12,412 bases of DNA from Rhodobacter sp. (GCA_013824045.1 PNND01000088.1:1-12412); one strand, 5' to 3'. Counted from the stretch's first letter, positions 5,171-12,412 are shown. Made by a program: numbers and translations. The notes: a model not told the origin generated them from the letters alone.

Positions 5171-6260
5171 CACGCCGCCCGCTCTGCACGGCACCGCCGC
5201 GCTGACCGGGCCGGTCACACTGGCAACGCTTCCCGAAGTCCGGGCCTTTCTTGACGAAAGGCCCGGCTTTTCCGCGTTGGACCTCTCTGCCGTCACCGCG
5301 CTGGATACTGCCGGGGCATGGCTCATCGTCACCCGCAGCGTGGCCAAGGGCGCGGAGGTTCCGGTCACCGGGGCCAGCGCTGCGCATGGCCTCCTGCTGC
5401 AAACCGTCACCGATGCCTTGCCCGCCCCGCAAAAGCGCACCCGCCGCCGCGCGCATCACCGCGCGGGCGACGAACTGGCGTGGATGGGCGCGGCGGTTAG
5501 TGGCTATGGCGCGGTCATCGGTGCCAGCCTCGGCTTTCTGGGCCTCGTCATTGCGCGCCTCGGCAACACGATCCTGCACCCCTCGCGCCTGCGCTTCACG
5601 GCCCTTGTCCATCACATGCAGCAGGCCGGGCTCAACGCTCTGCCCATCGTGGCGCTGATGGGTTTCCTCATCGGCATCGTGCTGGCCTTCCAAGGCGCCA
5701 CACAGCTCAAGCAATTCGGGGCCGAGGTCTTTGTCGTAAACCTCATCGCCGTCTCCATCCTGCGCGAACTGGGCATCCTGCTGACTGCGATCATCGTCGC
5801 GGGTCGTTCCGCCTCGGCCTTCACTGCCGCCATCGGATCCATGAAGATGCGCGAAGAGATCGACGCCATGCGCGTCCTCGGCCTTGATCCGATCGAACTC
5901 CTCGTGCTGCCGCGCGTGCTGGCGCTGGTCCTGATGCTGCCGCTTCTGGGCTTTGTCGCCAATATGGCCGGGCTTGTGGGCGGCGGGCTGATGGCTTGGA
6001 TCGATCTTGGCATCTCGCCCGGCATGTTCCGCACGCAACTCCTGATGGATACCGATGTCTCCCACCTGCTCGTCGGCCTGTCCAAGGCCCCGGTCTTTGC
6101 GCTGATCATCGGCGTCGTCGGCTGTCATCAGGGGATGCAGGTCAAGGGCGATACGGAATCCTTGGGCCGCCGCACCTCAAGCTCCGTCGTCATCGCAATC
6201 TTTCTGGTGATTGTGGTGGATGCGCTGTTCTCGATCTTCTTCGCGATCTGGGGGGTGTGA
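5148..6260 (+). CDS. mlaE: MlaE-family lipid ABC transporter permease with N-terminal STAS domain
   Basis: The product is 370 aa. An STAS/MlaB-like domain covers about residues 13-92 (LTGPVTLATLPEVRAFL, ALDLSAVTALDTAGAWLIV). An Arg/His-rich linker follows (97-106), then a MlaE permease domain (about 118-370) with MGFLIGIVLAFQG, FGAEVFVVNLIAVSILRELG, TAIIVAGRSASAF and SMKMREEIDAMRVLGLDP, and several membrane helices. In the Mla system MlaE forms the inner-membrane channel and MlaB, a separate STAS protein, binds the ATPase MlaF; here the two are fused, a known variant. ATG 5148 lies inside the small membrane protein gene (23-nt overlap); no other start would keep the STAS domain whole. The stop overlaps the next start by one base (TGATG). 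The substrate is probably phospholipid, but direction of transport is not shown. Confidence 0.92.
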   Translation: MALPSAADTPPALHGTAALTGPVTLATLPEVRAFLDERPGFSALDLSAVTALDTAGAWLIVTRSVAKGAEVPVTGASAAHGLLLQTVTDALPAPQKRTRRRAHHRAGDELAWMGAAVSGYGAVIGASLGFLGLVIARLGNTILHPSRLRFTALVHHMQQAGLNALPIVALMGFLIGIVLAFQGATQLKQFGAEVFVVNLIAVSILRELGILLTAIIVAGRSASAFTAAIGSMKMREEIDAMRVLGLDPIELLVLPRVLALVLMLPLLGFVANMAGLVGGGLMAWIDLGISPGMFRTQLLMDTDVSHLLVGLSKAPVFALIIGVVGCHQGMQVKGDTESLGRRTSSSVVIAIFLVIVVDALFSIFFAIWGV

Positions 6261-7045
6261 TGGCCGATCCGGACGCCGCCCCGATCATCACCGTCCGCAA
6301 CCTCACCAACCGTTTTGGCAAAACGGTGGTGCACAAGGGCCTGAACCTCGATGTCCGCAGGGGCGAGGTGCTGGGCGTTGTCGGCGCCTCCGGCAGCGGC
6401 AAATCGGTGCTCTTGCGCACCATCGTGGGCCTGCAAACCCCGGCCGAGGGCAAGATCACCGTTCTCGGCACAGACGTCCTCACCGCGCAGGGCCGCGACC
6501 TGCGCGCGGTGCAAAACCGCTGGGGCGTGATGTTCCAAGACGGCGCGCTCTTCTCCTCGCTCACCGTGCGCGAGAATGTCGCCGCCCCCATGCGCGAATT
6601 GCTGGGGATCGATGCAGAGACCCGCGACGCGCTGGCCGATCTGCGCATCGCCATGGTGGGCCTCAAACCGCAGGCGGGCGATCTTTACCCCTCCGATCTG
6701 TCGGGCGGCATGCGCAAACGGGCAGGTCTTGCCCGCGCCTTGTCGCTCGATCCGGAAATCCTGTTCCTTGATGAGCCCACCGCCGGCCTCGATCCCATCG
6801 GCGCCTCGGAATTCGACGCCCTGATCATCGCCTTGCAAAAGGCGCTGGGCCTCACGGTCTTTCTCGTCACCCATGATCTCGACACGCTGCACGCCACCTG
6901 CGACCGCATCGCCGTGCTGTCGGAAAAGAAGGTTCTGGTGACCGGCACCATGGCCGAAATGCTGCAGGTCGAAGACCCTTGGGTGCATTCCTATTTTCAC
7001 GGGCCCCGCGCCCATGCCGCGCTGCAGGCGCAGGGGGCGATCTGA
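6260..7045 (+). CDS. mlaF: Mla-type lipid ABC transporter ATP-binding protein
   Basis: The product is 261 aa, a single nucleotide-binding domain. It has Walker A GASGSGKS (42-49), the Q-loop glutamine in FQDG (Gln93), signature LSGGM (147-151), Walker B ILFLDEP (167-173) with catalytic Glu172, and the switch His in VTHD (His205). FQDGALFSSLTV and SDLSGGMRKRAGLARA are typical of the MlaF/Ttg2A group. It should sit on the cytoplasmic face, bind the upstream permease and its STAS domain, and drive lipid movement through the MCE protein. ATG 6260 overlaps the previous stop by one base, and its own stop overlaps the next ATG by one base, giving tight translational coupling. All key residues are intact. 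Confidence 0.94.
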   Translation: MADPDAAPIITVRNLTNRFGKTVVHKGLNLDVRRGEVLGVVGASGSGKSVLLRTIVGLQTPAEGKITVLGTDVLTAQGRDLRAVQNRWGVMFQDGALFSSLTVRENVAAPMRELLGIDAETRDALADLRIAMVGLKPQAGDLYPSDLSGGMRKRAGLARALSLDPEILFLDEPTAGLDPIGASEFDALIIALQKALGLTVFLVTHDLDTLHATCDRIAVLSEKKVLVTGTMAEMLQVEDPWVHSYFHGPRAHAALQAQGAI

Positions 7046-7950
7046 TGGAAACACGCGCGCGCTACATTCTCGTGGGCACCTTCACCCTGTTCAGCTTGCT
7101 AGCCGCTTTGGGCTTCATCCTCTGGCTCGCCAAGGTCGAAATCGACCGCACCTTCGCGCAATACGACATCCTCTTCGATACCGTGGCAGGCTTGGGTCAG
7201 GCCAGCGCCGTGCGCTACAACGGGGTGGATGTGGGCAAGGTGCTGACCATCGAGCTTGACCGGGCCAATCCCGCCCTCGTTCGCGTTCGGATCGAGGTTT
7301 TCGCCTCCACCCCCATTCGCACCGACACGATGGCAACCCTCGCCTCGCAGGGCGTCACCGGCGTCTCATTCGTCGCGCTCGAAGGTGGGCAGGCCGATTC
7401 TGCTGCCATCATCGCCGACCCCCCCGCCGATGTGCCTGTCATCCCGTCCGAACCTTCCGTCGTTCAGGGCCTGATCACCGATGCGCCCGACCTGCTGGCC
7501 GAGGCCATTGCCCTAATGGAAGACATCCGCAACTTCACCACCCCGGAAAACAGCGCCGCCATCACGGAAATTCTGAAGAATGTCGAAACCGCCACCGCCC
7601 GGATCGACAGCATGGCCGCCCGGACCGACAGCGTCATGGCCAAGGCCGAGGCAACGCTGACCCGCGCCGATGCCGCGCTGGTGCAGGCGGAGCAGGCCTT
7701 CGCCAGCGCCAATACCGTGATCGGGGATGATATCCCCGAAGTCATGAAGGCCCTCAAGGCCACCATGGCCGATATCCGCCGCTCGGCGTCGGGGCTGGCA
7801 GATTTCACAAACACCGGCCTGCCAAGGTTCAGCACCCTCGCGCAAGAGGCGCGCACTATGGTTGGCAGCATCCGAGCCCTGTCAGACCGCGTCGCCAGCG
7901 ACCCCGCACGCTTCCTTCTCGGCAACCAGACCCCGGCATACAGGAATTGA
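7045..7950 (+). CDS. mlaD: MlaD/MCE-family periplasmic lipid-binding protein
   Basis: The product is 301 aa. Residues 8-29 form an uncleaved N-terminal membrane anchor (ILVGTFTLFSLLAALGFI). The MCE domain follows at about 38-116 (YDILFDTVAGLGQASAVRYNGVDVGKV, TDTMATLASQGVTGVSFVAL). The rest is a long, Ala-rich, probably helical tail (about 135-285) with coiled-coil character (ITEILKNVETATARIDSMAA). MCE proteins assemble as rings on the transporter and shuttle lipids across the periplasm. The helical tail is longer than in E. coli MlaD (183 aa) and more like other MCE proteins that form extended tunnels, so it may bridge further toward the outer membrane; this is inferred. ATG 7045 overlaps the previous stop. 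An upstream in-frame ATG at 6979 would add a non-conserved stretch inside mlaF and was not chosen. Confidence 0.92.
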   Translation: METRARYILVGTFTLFSLLAALGFILWLAKVEIDRTFAQYDILFDTVAGLGQASAVRYNGVDVGKVLTIELDRANPALVRVRIEVFASTPIRTDTMATLASQGVTGVSFVALEGGQADSAAIIADPPADVPVIPSEPSVVQGLITDAPDLLAEAIALMEDIRNFTTPENSAAITEILKNVETATARIDSMAARTDSVMAKAEATLTRADAALVQAEQAFASANTVIGDDIPEVMKALKATMADIRRSASGLADFTNTGLPRFSTLAQEARTMVGSIRALSDRVASDPARFLLGNQTPAYRN

Positions 7951-7955
7951 TCCCC

Positions 7956-8567
7956 ATGTCCCCCTTTCGCGCTGCGCTTCTTTCGCTTGTTCTTTTGTCG
8001 GGCTGCGGTGCCCTTGGCGCCGTCTCGGATGCCAGCGCGCCGCTGGATGCCTATACGCTCACCCCCTATGCGCCGGGGGTGATCCCGTCCTTGGGGCGGA
8101 CGCATCTTGTGGTGGAACTGCCCACATCCGGCGGGGCCTTGGCAACCGACCGCATCCTCATCAAGCCCGTCCCCTATCAGGCGCAATACCTCCCCGATGG
8201 CCGCTGGTCCGAACCGACGCCCGCGCTCTTGCAATCCCTGCTCGTCGCCTCGTTCCAGAACGCGGGCGGTTTCCGCCTTGTCGGGCGCACCGGGGCAGGC
8301 TTGATGCCCGATTACACCCTGATGACGGAAATTCAGTCCTTTCAGGCCGAACCCGCAGGACCCGCGTCCGAACCTCTGGTGATCCGCATTGCGCTGATGA
8401 TGACCATCATCCGCGAATCCGACCGCCAGATCATCGCCGCGCGCCCCTTCACCGCATCGGTCAGCATCGCCTCGGACGACACAGCCGCCGTTGTCGCGGG
8501 CTTTGACAGCGCCTTGCAAACCCTACTGCGCGAGGCCGTGCAATGGACCAACGGGCAGACGCCGTGA
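7956..8567 (+). CDS. ABC-type transport auxiliary lipoprotein (PqiC-like)
   Basis: The product is 203 aa. It begins with a lipoprotein signal: MSPFRAALLSLVLL and lipobox LSGC with the acylated Cys at 17, followed by Gly-Ala, so no Asp at +2 to hold it in the inner membrane. The mature part resembles the ABC_trans_aux/PqiC family (DAYTLTPYAP near the start, DRILIKPVPYQAQYLPDGRWSEPTPALLQSLLVASFQ, PDYTLMTEIQSFQ). Such lipoproteins stand at the end of MCE operons and are thought to link the MCE protein to the outer membrane. ATG 7956 was chosen because AGGA lies 10 nt upstream; an in-frame TTG at 7947 is less likely. It starts 5 nt after mlaD stops and ends the operon. Confidence 0.88.
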   Translation: MSPFRAALLSLVLLSGCGALGAVSDASAPLDAYTLTPYAPGVIPSLGRTHLVVELPTSGGALATDRILIKPVPYQAQYLPDGRWSEPTPALLQSLLVASFQNAGGFRLVGRTGAGLMPDYTLMTEIQSFQAEPAGPASEPLVIRIALMMTIIRESDRQIIAARPFTASVSIASDDTAAVVAGFDSALQTLLREAVQWTNGQTP

Positions 8568-8730
8568 TCCCGCCCGACCGCGCCCACTGCCCATATGATA
8601 CCCCTATCGCGCCCCCATCGCGCCACGCTCTTATCCGACTGTCCTGCCAACAGTGAAAACCTTGCCCCTGCGCGGAAAATCCGGCAACGATGCCGCCGTG
8701 CAGGTGAAGTCCGTGTCAGGGAGAGAGTCT
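8568..8730. other. 163-nt spacer between the Mla operon and manC
   Basis: A short imperfect direct repeat (CCCCTATCGCG, then CCCCCATCGCG, about 8601-8623) and a 5-bp hairpin ACTGT-N7-ACAGT (8638-8654) are visible. No T-run terminator and no convincing promoter, EcfG-type or sigma-70, was found. Confidence 0.4.
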
Positions 8731-10161
8731 ATGATCAATCCGGTTCTGTTGTGCGGTGGATCGGGCACCCGTCTCTGGCCCCTGTCGCGCAAGAGCTTTC
8801 CCAAGCAATTCACCCGCCTGATCGGGGATGAAAGCCTGTTTCAGGCCTCTGCCCGCCGCCTTGCGGGCGATGGCTTCGCCGCGCCCGTGGTCATCACCGG
8901 ATCCGATTACCGCTTCATCGTGACCGAACAGTTGCAAGCCGTAGGCATTGACCCCGGCCCTGTGCTGATCGAACCCGAAGGCCGCAACACCGCCCCCGCC
9001 GTGCTGGCCGCCGCCCTGCATTTGGCCAAGTCCGACCCGCAGGCGCTTATGCTGGTTGCGCCCTCTGATCACGTCGTCCCCGATGCAGCCGCCTTCCGCG
9101 CCGCCGTCATGGCAGGCAAGGCCGCCGCGGAATCCGGCCGCATCGTTACCTTCGGCATCCGCCCCACCCGCGCGGAAACCGGCTATGGCTGGCTGGAACT
9201 CACCGGCCCCGCAGCCGATGGCGTGCCGGTCGATCTGGCCCGCTTCGTGGAAAAACCAAAGCGCGACGCGGCAGAAGCCATGCTCGCCTCGGGAAATTTC
9301 CTGTGGAATGCGGGCATCTTCCTCTTTACCGCCGCCACCATGATCGCGGCCTTCCGCGCCCACGCGCCGGGCCTGCTCGCTCCTGTCGGGGCCGCCGTCG
9401 ATGCCGCCCGCGCCGATCTGGGCTTCCTCAGGCTGGACGAAGCCGCCTGGCGCGGGGCCGAGGCGATTTCCATCGACTATGCCGTGATGGAACGCGCGGG
9501 CAATCTGGTGGCCGTGCCCTTTGGCTCGGGCTGGTCCGATCTGGGCGGCTGGGATGCCGTGGCCACGGAAATGGGGGCCGATCTGCGCGGTAACGCGCTT
9601 GGCGGCAATGCCGTGGCGATCGATTGCGACAACACGCTCCTGCGCGCCGAAGAGCCCGGCGTCGAACTCGTGGGCATCGGTCTGACCAACATCATCGCCA
9701 TCGCCACCGGCGATGCGGTGCTCGTGGCCGACAAATCCCGCGCGCAGGATGTCAAACGCGCGGTCGAGGTGCTGCAGGCCAAGGGCGCCAAACAGGCCGA
9801 AGCCTTCGCCCGCGACCACCGCCCTTGGGGCTGGTTCGAAACGCTGGCCCTGTCAGACCGCTTTCAGGTCAAGCGCATCGTCGTCAAACCCGGCGCGGCC
9901 CTGTCGCTGCAATCGCACATGCACCGGTCCGAACACTGGATCGTCGTCTCCGGCACCGCACGCGTGACGGTAGATGACATGGTCAAGCTGGTGGGTGAAA
10001 ACCAGTCGGTCTACATCCCCCTCGGGGCCAAGCACCGGATGGAAAACCCCGGCAAGGTGCCCATGGTGCTGATCGAAGTACAGACCGGCACCTATCTGGG
10101 CGAGGATGACATCATCCGTTACGAAGACGTCTACGCCCGTGGTCAGGGGGCCAAAGGCTAG
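8731..10161 (+). CDS. manC: Mannose-1-phosphate guanylyltransferase / mannose-6-phosphate isomerase
   Basis: The product is 476 aa, the normal size for the bifunctional ManC/CpsB/AlgA/XanB type. The N-terminal nucleotidyltransferase has LCGGSGTRLWPLSRKSFPKQF (7-27), FVEKP (172-176) and LWNAGIF (191-197). The C-terminal cupin isomerase domain has the metal-site motif QSHMHRSEHW (394-403) followed by VVSGTARV. The enzyme makes GDP-mannose from mannose-1-phosphate and interconverts fructose-6-phosphate and mannose-6-phosphate in the cytoplasm. ATG 8731 follows AGGGAGAG; an in-frame GTG at 8653 would add an unconserved leader. GDP-mannose is the donor expected for the convergent LpcC-like mannosyltransferase, so the two probably share a pathway in LPS or other polysaccharide synthesis. 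Confidence 0.95.
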   Translation: MINPVLLCGGSGTRLWPLSRKSFPKQFTRLIGDESLFQASARRLAGDGFAAPVVITGSDYRFIVTEQLQAVGIDPGPVLIEPEGRNTAPAVLAAALHLAKSDPQALMLVAPSDHVVPDAAAFRAAVMAGKAAAESGRIVTFGIRPTRAETGYGWLELTGPAADGVPVDLARFVEKPKRDAAEAMLASGNFLWNAGIFLFTAATMIAAFRAHAPGLLAPVGAAVDAARADLGFLRLDEAAWRGAEAISIDYAVMERAGNLVAVPFGSGWSDLGGWDAVATEMGADLRGNALGGNAVAIDCDNTLLRAEEPGVELVGIGLTNIIAIATGDAVLVADKSRAQDVKRAVEVLQAKGAKQAEAFARDHRPWGWFETLALSDRFQVKRIVVKPGAALSLQSHMHRSEHWIVVSGTARVTVDDMVKLVGENQSVYIPLGAKHRMENPGKVPMVLIEVQTGTYLGEDDIIRYEDVYARGQGAKG

Positions 10162-10183
10162 CCGCCCGCGCCCGCCCATCAGA

Positions 10184-10206
10184 CGTCCCGGGTCACGCCC
10201 GGGACG
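10184..10206. terminator. Hairpin between convergent manC and lpcC-like genes
   Basis: CGTCCCGGG (10184-10192) pairs perfectly with CCCGGGACG (10198-10206) around TCACG. It lies in the 59-nt gap between two convergent stops and could serve both. No T-run follows on either strand, so function is inferred from position. Confidence 0.5.
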
Positions 10207-10220
10207 GGGGCAGCTTAACC

Positions 10221-11303
10221 TTACCCCTGCGCCCAAAGCCCGTCATAGACCGCGCGAATCCCCGCCACCTCACGCTCAACGCTGAACAGGCGCACCGCAC
10301 GCTCCCGCGCCGCCGCGGCCAGCGCCGCATGCCGCGCCGGATCGGACAGCAGCGCCACCGCCGCCTCGGCCGCACCTTCGGCATCCTCCAGCGGCAGGAT
10401 GAGCCCGGCCTGATCATTGCCGCCCGCTCGGCCTGCAAACTCGGCGAAATGCCCGGTTTGGCTCGCGATGATCGGCACGCCGCAGGCCATCGCCTCGATC
10501 GGCGTCACGCCATAGCCTTCATAGCGGGGCAAGGCCATCAGCAGGCGGCACCCCTGCATCAACGCGGGCATCCGCTCTGCCGCTACCTCGCCGGGAAAGA
10601 GGATACGGCCCTCCAGCCCCGCCGCTGCCACCTCGGCCTTCAGCCGGGCGAGAAAGGCCTCATCCCCGCCCTTGGCCATCCCCGCCACCACCGCAACCGC
10701 ACCCGGCAACCGGGGCAGGGCGCGCATCATCGCCTGCACGAACAGGTCCGTCCCCTTTTCCGGCCGGATTCGCCCCACCGTCAGGATGCCGTAGTCACCC
10801 GGAAACCCCGTCGCCGCCCATGCCGCCGCCCGATCCGCTGCGGGGGCAAAGCGCTCCACATCCACCCCATGCGGCACCACCGCCCGCACGCCGGGCACGA
10901 AGCCCGCCGCCGCCTCGGTCGTCGCGATCACCGCATCCATCCGGGAAATCAGCCAGCGCGGCCATGCCGAATGGCGGCGCTGTGCGGCGGATGTGAACAC
11001 GATCCGCACCGGCAACCGCAGCACATCCCGCGCGAACAGCGCCAGTTGCATTTCCGGGTTGCGCCGCACATGCCAGATGGAAAAGGCCCGCCCCGCAGGC
11101 CGCACCCGCGCCATCGCCAGCGCCTTCCGCCGCGTCACAGGTGCAGGGCAGCCGGGCAGGGGATAGCCCACCAGCACCGTCCTCAAGTCGCGCCCCTGTC
11201 CAGCCAGCACCGCGGCAGCCGTGGCCGACACCCCGGTAAAGCGGGGGTTGAGGTTGGTGACATAAACCTCGGCGGCCCCCTCATCCCTGCGGTCATCGGC
11301 CAT
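10221..11303 (-). CDS. lpcC: GT4 glycosyltransferase, LpcC-like LPS core mannosyltransferase
   Basis: The product is 360 aa with two Rossmann-type halves. Residues 12-30 hold VYVTNLNPRFTGVSATAA, then IWHVRRNPEMQLAL (77-90), FTSAAQRRHSAWPRWLISRMDAVIATT (103-129), VPHGVDVERF (143-152), VGRIRPEKGTDLFVQA (176-191) and the GT4 donor-site E-x7-E in YEGYGVTPIEAM (Glu262, Glu270). The WH-RRN-EM and FTSAAQR-H-RMDAVIAT blocks are typical of LpcC, which in Rhizobium transfers mannose from GDP-mannose to Kdo of the LPS inner core. The neighbouring manC would supply the donor, and the divergent acyltransferase suggests a lipid A/core module. ATG 11303 has AGGGA 6 nt upstream. A likely sigma-70 promoter (TTGACA 11357-11352, TCTATG 11333-11328, 18-nt spacer) gives a short leader. 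Acceptor and sugar are inferred. Confidence 0.83.
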   Translation of the reverse strand: MADDRRDEGAAEVYVTNLNPRFTGVSATAAAVLAGQGRDLRTVLVGYPLPGCPAPVTRRKALAMARVRPAGRAFSIWHVRRNPEMQLALFARDVLRLPVRIVFTSAAQRRHSAWPRWLISRMDAVIATTEAAAGFVPGVRAVVPHGVDVERFAPAADRAAAWAATGFPGDYGILTVGRIRPEKGTDLFVQAMMRALPRLPGAVAVVAGMAKGGDEAFLARLKAEVAAAGLEGRILFPGEVAAERMPALMQGCRLLMALPRYEGYGVTPIEAMACGVPIIASQTGHFAEFAGRAGGNDQAGLILPLEDAEGAAEAAVALLSDPARHAALAAAARERAVRLFSVEREVAGIRAVYDGLWAQG

Positions 11304-11389
11304 GCGGCGTCCCTCTGCTGCGCGCCCCATAGACCCCGCCTGATGCGCCCCTGTCAACGCAGCCGTGCCGTTGCGTCCCCCCTGCCACA

Positions 11390-11414
11390 AACAGCACGCC
11401 GCGATCCTTGTTCC
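11390..11414 (-). promoter_or_regulatory. Possible EcfG-like promoter for the lpcC-like gene
   Basis: On the minus strand, GGAAC (11414-11410), a 16-nt spacer and TGTT (11393-11390) match the EcfG consensus except for the first -10 base. A start near 11383 would give an 80-nt leader. It would be a second, stress-linked promoter next to the better sigma-70-like one. With one mismatch it may be chance. Confidence 0.3.
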
Positions 11415-11436
11415 CCTCCGCGCAGCGGGATATATC
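11408..11436 (+). promoter_or_regulatory. Likely sigma-70-type promoter of the acyltransferase gene
   Basis: TTGTTC (11408-11413) and TATATC (11431-11436) have the ideal 17-nt spacing. The -10 is embedded in a perfect 12-bp palindrome, GGGATATATCCC (11427-11438). A start near 11443 suits translation from 11461 or 11476. Confidence 0.45.
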
Positions 11437-11459
11437 CCAGCCTCTTGGGGGATGTCCCC
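11427..11459. promoter_or_regulatory. Pair of inverted repeats over promoter and start region
   Basis: GGGATATATCCC (11427-11438) and GGGGA-TG-TCCCC (11448-11459) share the GGGA/TCCC half-sites. Their centres are 21 bp apart, about two helical turns, so they would lie on the same DNA face. The first covers the -10 and the second the Shine-Dalgarno of the acyltransferase gene. They could be a tandem operator; no regulator is identified. Confidence 0.3.
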
Positions 11460-11460
11460 G

Positions 11461-12366
11461 ATGCTGCAGGCAGGCATGGCCACCACAGAAAGCAGAAAGA
11501 CGCGGCTCGGCCATTGGCTGACGGATTGCCTCATCCGGGGGGCGATCTGGCTGATGCTGCGCCTGCCCTTCGACGCCCGCCGCCGCCTTGCCGCCTTTCT
11601 GATGACCCGCGTTGTCGCCCCCATCGGCGGCTATCGCGCGCGCATCCGCGAAAACCTCGCCCTCATCCGCCCCGACCTGACCGAGGCCGAGGTGCGCCAG
11701 ATGGAACTCGCCGTTCCCCGCAGCATCGGCCGCACGTTGGCCGAGTTGTATTCCGGCCCCGATTTCGTCGCCCGCGTGGCGCGTGAACCCCTGCAAGGCG
11801 CAGGTGTCGCAGCCCTGGAAGAGGCGCATCGCACCCGCCGCCCCGTCCTTCTGGTGACCGGGCATTTGGGCAATTACGATGCCATCCGTGGCGGTCTGAT
11901 CGCGCGCGGCTACCGCGTGGGCGGTCTCTACCGCCCGATGGACAACGCCTTTTTCAACGAACATTACGTCGCTGCCATCTCGCGCATTGGCACGCCGCTG
12001 TTTCCGCGTGGCCGCAAGGGTCTGGCGGACATGCTGCGCTTTCTCAAGGGTGGCGGCATGGTGGGCGTGGTGCTGGATCAGGCGATGGGCGATGGTGCGA
12101 TGCTGCGCTTCTTCGGCAAGCCCGCGCTGACCTCGCTCTCGCCCGCCGAAATGGCCCTGCGCTATGATGCGCTGATCCTGCCCACCTATGGCATCCGCCG
12201 CCCCGATGGCGGGTTCGACATGATTGTCGAGGCCCCGATCCCGCACAGCACCGCGGAAGAGATGACACAGGCCCTGAACAACAGCCTAGAGGCGCAGGTC
12301 CGCGCCCATATGGACCAATGGCTCTGGACGCATCGCCGCTGGAAGATGGGCAACCGCACCGGCTGA
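11461..12366 (+). CDS. Lipid A-type (LpxL/HtrB-like) lysophospholipid acyltransferase
   Basis: The product is about 301 aa, in the usual range for LpxL/HtrB-type acyltransferases. The catalytic HX4D motif is TGHLGNYD (His135 and Asp140 counted from 11461). Other family landmarks are RIRENLALIRPDLTEAE (61-77), YRPMDNAFFNEHY (157-169), GGMVGVVLDQAM and FFGKPALTSLSPAEMALRY, with a hydrophobic segment near 24-35 for membrane association. It should transfer an acyl chain from acyl-ACP to lipid A or a related glycolipid at the inner face of the inner membrane. The start is uncertain: ATG 11461 has GGGGGA 8 nt upstream; ATG 11476 (MATTESRK) has only a weak AGG; ATG 11452 overlaps the presumed Shine-Dalgarno. 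The gene diverges from the lpcC-like gene, in line with a shared LPS role. Confidence 0.85.
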   Translation: MLQAGMATTESRKTRLGHWLTDCLIRGAIWLMLRLPFDARRRLAAFLMTRVVAPIGGYRARIRENLALIRPDLTEAEVRQMELAVPRSIGRTLAELYSGPDFVARVAREPLQGAGVAALEEAHRTRRPVLLVTGHLGNYDAIRGGLIARGYRVGGLYRPMDNAFFNEHYVAAISRIGTPLFPRGRKGLADMLRFLKGGGMVGVVLDQAMGDGAMLRFFGKPALTSLSPAEMALRYDALILPTYGIRRPDGGFDMIVEAPIPHSTAEEMTQALNNSLEAQVRAHMDQWLWTHRRWKMGNRTG

Positions 12367-12370
12367 CGGG

Positions 12371-12412
12371 TCAGTCCTCGGGAAGATAGGACAGGATCGC
12401 CGCCGCCGTCGC
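12371..12412 (-). CDS. C-terminal tail of an unidentified gene (truncated by window end)
   Basis: A minus-strand frame ends with TGA at 12373-12371 and reads ATAAAILSYLPED at its C-terminus. It would converge with the acyltransferase gene across a 4-nt gap. Thirteen codons are too few to assign a family. Confidence 0.4.
   Translation of the reverse strand, partial: ATAAAILSYLPED

Noticed and set aside
4777..5205. Frame beginning MNVPGQRATG after the third EcfG promoter
   Set aside because: Arg/Pro-rich and out of frame with the recognisable small membrane protein, which has its own Shine-Dalgarno.
5154..6128. Minus-strand 324-codon frame opposite mlaE
   Set aside because: Asp/His/Gln-rich shadow of a clearly conserved permease gene.
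10329..11786. Very long plus-strand open frame opposite the lpcC-like gene
   Set aside because: It is antisense to a well-supported glycosyltransferase, and the translation is His/Arg/Pro-rich without domains.

Overview
The window is GC-rich, densely coded DNA that looks alphaproteobacterial, most likely from the Rhodobacterales. The support is an EcfG-type sigma factor with matching GGAAC/CGTT promoters, an NdvB-type cyclic glucan synthase, an LpcC-like core mannosyltransferase, a lipid A-type acyltransferase and a Thivi_2564-type small membrane protein. No rRNA, tRNA, CRISPR array or mobile element was seen.

Layout. Bases 1-1826 are the 3' part of a cyclic beta-1,2-glucan synthase gene. 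Bases 1827-2126 are not empty: they hold a near-consensus EcfG promoter, a run of three stem-loops ending in an intrinsic terminator (a predicted small RNA of about 100 nt), and a second, exact EcfG promoter for the next gene, a COG3871-type general stress protein (2127-2591). Converging on it is a Crp/Fnr-family regulator (2679-3419, minus). A 639-nt gap follows, holding a minus-strand EcfG-type promoter and perhaps a tiny ORF. The EcfG-like sigma factor gene is at 4059-4679. A third exact plus-strand EcfG promoter lies just behind it and faces a structured leader of about 205 nt and a five-gene run: a 63-aa membrane protein, an STAS-MlaE permease, an MlaF ATPase, an MlaD/MCE protein and an auxiliary lipoprotein (4979-8567). 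An envelope polysaccharide module comes next: manC (8731-10161), an lpcC-like mannosyltransferase (10221-11303, minus) and a divergent LpxL/HtrB-like acyltransferase (11461-12366). The last 42 bases are the tail of a minus-strand gene.

How it fits together. The middle of the window reads as a general-stress-response locus. The sigma factor is surrounded by copies of the promoter its family recognises. These stand before a stress flavoprotein, a predicted sRNA, and a small membrane protein coupled to an Mla-type lipid transport operon. The flanking genes (cyclic glucan, GDP-mannose, LPS core, lipid A acylation) all concern the cell envelope. The most notable prediction is the stress-controlled sRNA at about 1928-2029. 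Its 15-nt C-rich loop resembles, in architecture, the sigT-dependent sRNA GsrN of Caulobacter. All promoter and RNA calls were read by eye from the sequence and have no experimental support here.
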